Below are positions 7,588 through 12,355 of a stretch of DNA of 12,355 bases, one piece after another. This stretch comes from Lachnospiraceae bacterium. GTDB taxonomy: Bacteria > Bacillota > Clostridia > Lachnospirales > Lachnospiraceae. The stretch lies in NCBI GenBank assembly GCA_003488965.1, contig DNJW01000129.1:1-12355 (forward strand), in the 5' to 3' direction. Every line of letters begins with the position of its first letter. Position 1 is the first letter of the stretch. Below the pieces are notes generated by a model. That model was not told the origin of the DNA. It was given only the letters and a program-made list of their open reading frames with translations, and did not search any database. The position numbers were made by a program, and so were the translations under genes.

Positions 7588-7706
7588 TACAAGGCATGCT
7601 GAATAGAATAATTCAGGAAGAAGGGCAAGATATATAATTACGGTTTTCCGTATTATATATAAATGAAGGTTTTTAAGCCGGAAAAAGAAAGAAAGGAGGA
7701 GGAAGC
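7588..7706 (+). other. 119-nt interval before fliK
   Basis: This is the longest intergenic gap in the window and holds no credible gene. It contains a strong AU-rich hairpin (7630-7660) and the fliK ribosome binding site AAAGGAGG (7692-7699). A TATAAT occurs at 7633-7638 within the hairpin arm, but no convincing -35 element lies 16-18 nt upstream, so a promoter is not claimed. Confidence 0.6.
7630..7660 (+). promoter_or_regulatory. AU-rich 13-bp hairpin upstream of fliK
   Basis: The arms 7630-7643 and 7648-7660 pair over 13 bp with a single bulged base (7638) and a UUUU loop closed by CGG/CCG. It is the most stable intergenic hairpin in the window. The U-run at 7670-7674 comes 10 nt after the stem, so this is not a normal intrinsic terminator. 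It may be a processing or stability element separating ylxF from fliK expression. Confidence 0.5.
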
Positions 7707-9140
7707 ATGACAAGTGCACCGGTAAAAGAGGTAAATCCGCTGATGAATTATGTGTCCGGAAAGCCTAAGGGAAATCTGCAGGACAGTATAGCAGGCAGCT
7801 TTACCGATGCTTTCAGCAAAGCGTCCGGACAGCAGGGAATGCTGCTGCAGAAGGACGGAGGCGTACAGGGAAGCACCAAGGTTCAGGTACAAAATACCGA
7901 TAAAAAGGAACTGGTCAAAGCGAATACGGTAAAAGCAAGCAGCAAGGAAACCAGGACACAGGAAGTGCCGGCGGATAAAAATGTGCAGGAAGAAATGCAA
8001 AAAGCCGGAGAGGAACTGGTAGGAAAAGTAGCGGAAGAACTTGGTGTGACGCAGGAGGAAGTCGTAGCGGCAATGGAAATGCTGGGACTGACAATGGTTG
8101 ATTTGCTGAACGGGGATAATATGACCCAGCTGGTACTCACCATTGAAGGCGAAGATATGATTTCTCTTATGACGGACGAAGGACTTTATAATTCCTTACA
8201 GAACCTTTTATCCATGGTTTCGGAGGCAGTCAGTCAGGTGACTGAAGAGTTCGGGATTTCACCGGAGGAACTGGCCGCTATGATTGAACAGGCAAAGACG
8301 CCTGAAACGGAAACGGAAACAGAGATGGCGGCGGATGAGAAACCTGTCATTGCTGCTGATGAAGGAAGCAAACAGCAGATACCGGAGAGAAAAGAGGATT
8401 ATACCGTTACGGTAGAAAAGAATGGAGAAACGGTAAAGGTCAGTGTGGAAACGGACGGAGGAAATACGGCGGAAAGAGAGGAAGTAACCGCGTTAAAGCC
8501 TCAAACGGCAGAAGCAAAAGACGAAACCGGTTCCGGGAAAGAAGAAAGTTCAAAGAAAGACAGTTCTCCGCAGCGGGAAAACACCCAGGAAACCACTCAT
8601 GGAAATTTGCTTTTGGAAAATCTGTTAAACCGTAACAACATAGCGAAGACAGAGGCAGTATTCGAAAACTCCATGGCACAGAGTACCGCAGATACCCAGA
8701 ACATTATGAACCAGATTATGGATTACATGAGAGTTCAGGTAAGAGCGGACATGACGCAGATGGAACTGCAGTTAAACCCTGCCAGCTTAGGAACGGTAAA
8801 TATTAACATTACTTCAAAAGCAGGCGTAATTACAGCCCAGTTCTTAACCCAGAACGAAGCGGTGAAAGCAGCTATTGAAAGCCAGATTGTCCAGCTGAAA
8901 AACAGTTTTGAAGAGCAGGGACTGAAGGTAGAGGCTGTGGAAGTTACAGTGGCAAGCCATTCTTTTGAAAGAAATCTGAGCGGGGAAGGAAACGGCCAGC
9001 AGCAGATGCAGGATGGCAGGAAGAAAGGAACAAGAAGGGTGAATCTAAACGGAACTGCCTTGGAGGAAGAGCAGGAAGAGGAAGAAGGCCAGGAAACCCT
9101 TATGGGAGCGGAAGGAAGCACAGTAAACTTCACTGCATAA
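7707..9140 (+). CDS. fliK: Flagellar hook-length control protein FliK
   Basis: FliK is the exported molecular ruler that measures the hook and switches export from hook to filament subunits. The 477-aa length fits. An N-terminal disordered part (1-95) contains SFTDAFSK at 31-38, an export-like motif. A helical region at 93-200 carries two similar short helices (108-126 and 178-196). Residues 200-315 are low-complexity and acidic/Lys-rich, including a hexanucleotide repeat giving ETETET (8304-8321). The conserved Flg_hook switch domain lies at about 335-418, with MELQLNPASLGTVNINI at 352-368 and VKAAIESQIVQLKNSFEEQG at 386-405. A Glu-rich tail ends the protein. Initiation should be strong (AAAGGAGG, 7 nt from the ATG). 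The ruler part is variable between species, while the C-terminal domain makes the call firm. Confidence 0.96.
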   Translation: MTSAPVKEVNPLMNYVSGKPKGNLQDSIAGSFTDAFSKASGQQGMLLQKDGGVQGSTKVQVQNTDKKELVKANTVKASSKETRTQEVPADKNVQEEMQKAGEELVGKVAEELGVTQEEVVAAMEMLGLTMVDLLNGDNMTQLVLTIEGEDMISLMTDEGLYNSLQNLLSMVSEAVSQVTEEFGISPEELAAMIEQAKTPETETETEMAADEKPVIAADEGSKQQIPERKEDYTVTVEKNGETVKVSVETDGGNTAEREEVTALKPQTAEAKDETGSGKEESSKKDSSPQRENTQETTHGNLLLENLLNRNNIAKTEAVFENSMAQSTADTQNIMNQIMDYMRVQVRADMTQMELQLNPASLGTVNINITSKAGVITAQFLTQNEAVKAAIESQIVQLKNSFEEQGLKVEAVEVTVASHSFERNLSGEGNGQQQMQDGRKKGTRRVNLNGTALEEEQEEEEGQETLMGAEGSTVNFTA

Positions 9141-9159
9141 TTGAATGAGTAAGAAAACA

Positions 9160-9176
9160 ATATGGCATGGCCATAT
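9160..9176 (+). promoter_or_regulatory. Short hairpin before the flgD ribosome binding site
   Basis: ATATGGC (9160-9166) and GCCATAT (9170-9176) can form a 7-bp stem with a 3-nt loop, ending 2 nt before AAAGGAG. It contains the ATG codon at 9162, which would be buried in the stem, supporting the later start for flgD. Confidence 0.35.
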
Positions 9177-9178
9177 GG

Positions 9179-9185
9179 AAAGGAG
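9179..9185 (+). promoter_or_regulatory. Ribosome binding site deciding the flgD start
   Basis: AAAGGAG lies 6 nt before the ATG at 9192. The longer frame from 9162 has no binding site upstream and would add ten residues (MAWPYGKEQE) unlike a FlgD N-terminus, so 9192 is preferred. Confidence 0.8.
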
Positions 9186-9191
9186 CAGGAA

Positions 9192-10028
9192 ATGGCAGCA
9201 ATTGCACAAATAAAAGACGGAAAAGTTGTGGAAAGCAATTCGGCGGCATCATTGGCACAGAGCGTAAAAAAAGACGGTTCCACCATGGATAAAGAAGCGT
9301 TCTTAAACCTTCTGGTGGCACAGATGAAATATCAGGATCCCCTAGAGCCTACATCCAATACCGAATTTGTTTCCCAGTATGCACAGTTCTCGGCTCTTGA
9401 GCAGATGCAGAACATGAGCGCTACGCTGGAATTGTCCAGAGCTTCCACATTAGTGGGCCAGACAGTCAGCGTAAACACTACGGACAGCAGCGGAAGGGCG
9501 ACAACACTGCAGGGGATGGTGGATTATATTGTTTATGAAAACAATAAGGCATATGTATCCATCGAAGGCAATCTTTATTCCCTGGACGATGTATATGGGG
9601 TAGCGGATACGAAATATCTGGATGCTTACGACAAAGCGGAGGTTCTTGCAGCTCAAATCGTAAAACTGCCTACTTATGAGAATTTGTCATTGGATGACAA
9701 AGAAGATGTGGATGAACTGATGGCTGTTTATAACGGCATGTCGAAATACGAAAAATCGTTTATGGCTAGCGCTTTGGTGGATAAATTGACAAAAGCATCA
9801 GGCAGAATGGAAGAACTGGTAAAGGATTTAATCGGCGATTTCATGACAGCCATGGATGAACTTCCGGAAAAAGACCAGTTAAAGATTGAAGATAAAGAAG
9901 CCATTGACAAAGTAAATGAAATGTATAAAGGCATGACTGAGTTTGAGAAAAAACTGGTGTCCAAAGAACATATGGAAAAACTGGAGGAATATACCCAGTA
10001 TATAAAGGATTTAGAAGCAGGAAATTAA
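9192..10028 (+). CDS. flgD: Flagellar hook cap protein FlgD with two extra C-terminal helical repeats
   Basis: FlgD caps the growing hook and directs addition of FlgE, then is discarded. The 278-aa product begins with the conserved FlgD_N region: MDKEAFLNLLVAQMKYQDPL (32-51) and FVSQYAQFSALEQMQNM (59-75). FLNLL at 37-41 is a plausible export-gate recognition motif. Next comes a small beta domain (about 86-137; LVGQTVSV, then LQGMVDYIVYENNKAYVSI), as in the short Bacillus-type FlgD. Beyond that, where the Bacillus protein ends, two helical repeats follow at 159-209 and 224-274 in gapless 65-residue register. They share LP, DKE, Y-x-GM, EK and KL. The larger enterobacterial FlgD instead has Ig-like C-terminal structure, which I do not see here. 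The extra repeats would project from the cap; their role is unknown. Confidence 0.95.
   Translation: MAAIAQIKDGKVVESNSAASLAQSVKKDGSTMDKEAFLNLLVAQMKYQDPLEPTSNTEFVSQYAQFSALEQMQNMSATLELSRASTLVGQTVSVNTTDSSGRATTLQGMVDYIVYENNKAYVSIEGNLYSLDDVYGVADTKYLDAYDKAEVLAAQIVKLPTYENLSLDDKEDVDELMAVYNGMSKYEKSFMASALVDKLTKASGRMEELVKDLIGDFMTAMDELPEKDQLKIEDKEAIDKVNEMYKGMTEFEKKLVSKEHMEKLEEYTQYIKDLEAGN
9666..9818 (+). repeat. FlgD helical repeat 1 (residues 159-209)
   Basis: This is the first copy of a protein-level repeat within FlgD. Key positions are L159-P160, D169-K170-E171, D174, Y180, G182-M183, E187-K188, K198-L199 and L209. By my residue-by-residue count, 15 of 51 positions match the second copy without a gap. 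The DNA has diverged, so the duplication is old. Confidence 0.75.
9861..10013 (+). repeat. FlgD helical repeat 2 (residues 224-274)
   Basis: This is the second copy, offset exactly 65 residues from the first. Key positions are L224-P225, D234-K235-E236, D239, Y245, G247-M248, E252-K253, K263-L264 and L274. The pattern LP-x4-L-x3-DKE...Y-x-GM...EK recalls helical-hairpin repeats seen in large Gram-positive surface proteins. That comparison is from memory and was not searched. Confidence 0.75.
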
Positions 10029-10039
10029 TGGAAGAGATG

Positions 10040-10053
10040 GAGAAGGAATTCTC
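10040..10053 (+). promoter_or_regulatory. GNRA-capped hairpin abutting a ribosome binding site
   Basis: GAGAA (10040-10044) and TTCTC (10049-10053) form a 5-bp stem closed by GGAA, a GNRA-type tetraloop. The stem ends directly at AAGGAGG (10054-10060), the ribosome binding site of the next gene. It is short and could be chance. Confidence 0.35.
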
Positions 10054-10068
10054 AAGGAGGAGACGATT

Positions 10069-10476
10069 ATGAAGATTCAGAATAATCAGTTCCTTTCCAT
10101 AGAGCAGCTGCAGGCAAAATATTTTACCCAGTCGAAACAAGGGAGTAAAAACACGGATATAGGCGGAAGCCTTAGTTTTCAGGATGTTTTGAACAAAACT
10201 GCGGAAAGTGCAGAAAAAGCGGCTGGAGTGAGATTTTCCAAGCATGCGGCCAACCGTCTGGCAGAACGGAATATTGAACTTACCGACAATCAGATGGAAC
10301 GTTTGCAGGAAGGTACCATGAAAGCAGGTGCGAAAGGGATTAACGATTCATTGGTTTTAGTGGACCAGCTGGCTTTTATCGTAAATATACCGAACCATAC
10401 GGTGGTAACAGCCATGAATCAGACAGAAGCAGACGAAAGTATATTTACCAACATTGACGGTGCTGTCATTATTTAA
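10069..10476 (+). CDS. Conserved flagellar operon protein, TIGR02530 type
   Basis: This 135-aa protein matches, from memory, the TIGR02530 flagellar operon family found between flgD and flgE in clostridia and relatives. Its biochemical function is unknown to me. The N-terminal 50 residues look disordered and contain LSFQDVLNK (35-43), similar to motifs in FliE, FliK and FlgB. The compact C-terminal part opens with VRFSKHAANRLAERNIEL (54-71), continues with a helix and NDSLVLVDQLAFIVNI (92-107), and ends with TVVTAM (111-116) and NIDGAVII (128-135). No signal peptide, membrane segment or cysteine is seen. Initiation is strong (AAGGAGG, 8 nt before the ATG). Position between hook cap and hook protein suggests a role in hook assembly, possibly as an export substrate. 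The gene is real; its job is inferred. Confidence 0.9.
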   Translation: MKIQNNQFLSIEQLQAKYFTQSKQGSKNTDIGGSLSFQDVLNKTAESAEKAAGVRFSKHAANRLAERNIELTDNQMERLQEGTMKAGAKGINDSLVLVDQLAFIVNIPNHTVVTAMNQTEADESIFTNIDGAVII

Positions 10477-10487
10477 GCCGGACCTTG

Positions 10488-10569
10488 AAGGAGGCTCTAT
10501 GGCCCTGGAATGACGGAAAGGGCAGCAAGGCAGCATCTGAGCCAAAGAAACAGTATGGTAATGATTTAG
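10488..10569 (+). other. flgE leader with two possible coupled mini-ORFs
   Basis: The 106 nt between the previous gene and flgE hold a second strong binding site, AAGGAGG (10488-10494), followed 4 nt later by an ATG (10499) that encodes only MALE before TGA. That stop overlaps the ATG of a 19-codon frame (10510-10569, MTERAARQHLSQRNSMVMI). The TAG of this frame lies inside the TAGGAGGT that serves flgE. GGCTC (10493-10497) can pair with GAGCC (10539-10543), enclosing a GCCCT/AGGGC stem (10502-10506 with 10519-10523). This could be a translational-coupling leader for flgE, a decayed small gene, or chance. Nothing in the peptide is recognisable. Confidence 0.25.
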
Positions 10570-10582
10570 GAGGTCATGAATT

Positions 10583-12355
10583 ATGATGAGATCATTGTTC
10601 TCTGGTGTAGCAGGTCTTCGGACACACCAGACAAAGATGGACGTTATCGGTAATAATATTGCCAACGTCAATACAACAGGTTACAAATCACAGTCCGTTA
10701 CATTCCGTGATTTGATGTACCAGACAACCCAGTCCGCATCCGGAGCGGACGCGGCGATGGGAATCGGCGGTATCAACGCAAAGCAGATTGGTCTCGGCGT
10801 TACAACAGGGGCTATTAACACGGCGATTGCGCAGCAGGGTTCCGCACAGACCACGAACAACCCCTTTGATATTATGATTTCAGGGGATAATTTCTTTATT
10901 GTCAGCAACGGAAGCGAAAACGTGTTTACAAGAGACGGTTCTTTTTATATAGACGGCGCCGGGAATCTGGCCATGACCAGTACCGGTTATACCGTTATGG
11001 GATGGCCGGTGGATCCGGAAACCGGGGAACCGAAGCCGGATACGGTAACGGCTCTTAAGATTATGAGCGATGAGGTTATGAAATATGATCCGGACGGAAC
11101 CAGCGCGGGAAGAGTGACAGGTATCGTGGACAGGAACGATAAGAATGTCCACAGCACTTCCGGCAGAATTATGAATTTTGAATTTTATGATAATGCCGGG
11201 TATCTTTATACGGCGAAATTCAGTTTCCATGCTACAAGCCAGAACGGAAGCTACTATGTGGCTTTGGATGATATCAAGGATTCCACAGGAACTTCTTTAA
11301 ACGAAGAGATAATGAGCCGGGTAAACTTCGGTACCACGATGGAAGTGGAAACGGCAATTCCTTATACGCCGAAGAACGGCGCGGCTACCGTGCATGGCAA
11401 AGTAACCTTCGGAGGAACTGCTGCCGGAACATCTGCGGATGTTGCCGAACCTACAACAACCATTGATGGCAACTTGCTGCAGAATGTATACGGTATCGAC
11501 ACGGCAGTGTCGGGTACTTTTACAAAGATTCAATATGATGAGGAAGGCGGCTTGAAAGTTCTTGAACCGACGACTGTAACAAAGACATACTACACTCCTG
11601 TCAATGGTGTGACAACATCCTTTACGGTTGATAATATTGATATAACGAATGGAGCCGGGGGAGTAACTCAGGTTGTGCCTGGCGCGCCGGTGGCGGTTCC
11701 GGCGGCGGCTCCTTTGGATGCGGCGGGGCTGTTGGATTTATACGGTCTTGATATCGTAGCAGAGCAGGTAAAGGAAATCCAGGTCAATAATGACGGAAGC
11801 ATTACCATAACAAAGAAAAATGTGGATAGAGCGGCAAGTCTGGAGTTTAATCCGGGTACCGGTAAGTTTATCAGTATCGGAGGAAGCGGACAGGGGCTGA
11901 TTACCCTTGGGCTTGCGGCTGCGAACGGCAGCAGTTTTAAAGACATCACCCTTGATTTTTCCACTTGTTCCAACGTAAACAATAACGGTTCCAGTACCGT
12001 CAGCGGGTCAAAGGGTGACAGCGCAGGACTGGAGGCAGGACGTGCACAGGGCGATATGATTTCTATCGCTGTGGACCAGTCGGGAGTGATTACCGCGTCT
12101 TATGACAACGGCATGAGCCGCTGTCTCGGACAGATAGCTACGGCAGCTTTTGCCAATCCTTCCGGTCTGGAGAAGGTAGGAGATAACCTTTATTCCGCAA
12201 CCAACAACTCCGGCAGCTTTGACGGAACCGGCGTAAAGGTTACTGACGGCGGCGGCAAGATGCAGGCAGGCGTTCTTGAAATGAGCAATGTGGATTTGTC
12301 CCAGGAGTTTACGGAAATGATTACTACTCAAAGAGGTTTCCAGGCAAACAGCCGT
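10583..12355 (+). CDS. flgE: Flagellar hook protein FlgE (3' end outside the window)
   Basis: FlgE polymerises into the hook, the universal joint between rod and filament. The frame is open from the ATG at 10583 to the window edge (591 codons). It is preceded by AGGAGGT (10568-10574). The N-terminus has MRSLFSGVAGLRTHQTKMD and NNIANVNTTGYK (24-35), the axial-protein signature. DIMISGDNFFIV (about 96-107) marks the start of the surface domains. SNVDLSQEFTEMITTQRG near the edge is the C-terminal signature, so probably only 15-20 residues are missing. At about 600 aa it is much larger than the roughly 400-aa enterobacterial hook protein, the extra length lying in the variable surface domains. 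These include a GC-rich Ala/Pro stretch at 366-383. Cysteines at 462 and 514 are unusual for an exported axial protein. The identification is certain. Confidence 0.97.
   Translation, partial: MMRSLFSGVAGLRTHQTKMDVIGNNIANVNTTGYKSQSVTFRDLMYQTTQSASGADAAMGIGGINAKQIGLGVTTGAINTAIAQQGSAQTTNNPFDIMISGDNFFIVSNGSENVFTRDGSFYIDGAGNLAMTSTGYTVMGWPVDPETGEPKPDTVTALKIMSDEVMKYDPDGTSAGRVTGIVDRNDKNVHSTSGRIMNFEFYDNAGYLYTAKFSFHATSQNGSYYVALDDIKDSTGTSLNEEIMSRVNFGTTMEVETAIPYTPKNGAATVHGKVTFGGTAAGTSADVAEPTTTIDGNLLQNVYGIDTAVSGTFTKIQYDEEGGLKVLEPTTVTKTYYTPVNGVTTSFTVDNIDITNGAGGVTQVVPGAPVAVPAAAPLDAAGLLDLYGLDIVAEQVKEIQVNNDGSITITKKNVDRAASLEFNPGTGKFISIGGSGQGLITLGLAAANGSSFKDITLDFSTCSNVNNNGSSTVSGSKGDSAGLEAGRAQGDMISIAVDQSGVITASYDNGMSRCLGQIATAAFANPSGLEKVGDNLYSATNNSGSFDGTGVKVTDGGGKMQAGVLEMSNVDLSQEFTEMITTQRGFQANSR

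Noticed and set aside
7633..7638. TATAAT as an internal promoter before fliK
   Set aside because: No good -35 hexamer lies 16-18 nt upstream, and the word is part of a hairpin arm.
7630..7674. Hairpin plus later U-run as an intrinsic terminator
   Set aside because: The U-run starts 10 nt after the stem and the stem base is AU-only; the following genes belong to the same pathway and strand.
6985..7719. Long reverse-strand open frame (244 codons), with others at 4065-4631, 8735-9286 and 3529-4035
   Set aside because: They lie opposite well-identified flagellar genes, have Ser/Leu/Phe/Cys-rich translations typical of antisense of biased codons, and show no recognisable domain.
7896..7903. ACCGATAA resembling a flagellar sigma-28 -10 element inside fliK
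   Set aside because: The expected TAAA-type -35 element is missing at the right distance (CAAG instead), and the match lies within coding sequence.
8304..8321. Hexanucleotide repeat in fliK as a phase-variation switch
   Set aside because: The unit is 6 nt, so slippage would only add or remove Glu-Thr pairs in frame, and there are only three copies.
9162..9191. Earlier ATG start for flgD
   Set aside because: It has no ribosome binding site and would be buried in a hairpin; the ATG at 9192 has AAAGGAG at ideal spacing.

Overview
The window is an uninterrupted stretch of a flagellar assembly operon, all on the + strand. In order it holds flgB, flgC, fliE, fliF, fliG, fliH, fliI, fliJ, a ylxF/MotE-like gene, fliK, flgD, a TIGR02530-type flagellar operon gene, and flgE, which runs off the right edge. 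Gene order, strong GGAGG-type ribosome binding sites, moderate GC, the ylxF-like gene between fliJ and fliK, and the small conserved gene between flgD and flgE all suggest a Gram-positive member of the Clostridia, most like the Lachnospiraceae. That placement comes from gene order and remembered protein similarity, not from a search. No tRNA, rRNA, mobile element, CRISPR array or intrinsic terminator was seen.

Layout: 75-1304 encodes the proximal rod and MS-ring/rod adaptor (FlgB, FlgC, FliE). 1343-3964 encodes the MS ring and switch (FliF, FliG). 3954-6691 encodes the export ATPase complex (FliH stator, FliI ATPase, FliJ stalk). 6697-7587 encodes a membrane-anchored protein with a C-terminal MgtE_N-like region. 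7707-9140 is the hook-length ruler FliK, 9192-10028 the hook cap FlgD, and 10069-10476 a conserved flagellar operon protein of unknown role. From 10583 to the edge is the hook protein FlgE, probably lacking only about its last 15-20 residues. Together these build the structure from the inner-membrane ring out to the completed hook, and supply the motor that exports the parts. Motor stators, later export-gate genes and filament genes lie outside the window.

Several start codons were moved from the longest open frame because a good ribosome binding site points to a later codon (fliE 981, fliH TTG 3954, ylxF-like 6697, flgD 9192). fliI also starts at TTG.

The most unusual points are these. FlgD carries two C-terminal helical repeats in exact 65-residue register. 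Short hairpins sit just upstream of ribosome binding sites at several gene junctions. FlgE has a 106-nt leader with mini-ORFs. A shared N-terminal SF-x-D-x-F/L-x-K motif links FlgB, FliE, FliK and the unknown 10069-10476 protein, suggesting that the latter is itself exported. FlgE is large and has a GC-rich insert and two cysteines. No wholly new system is present; the novelty is in variations on a known operon.
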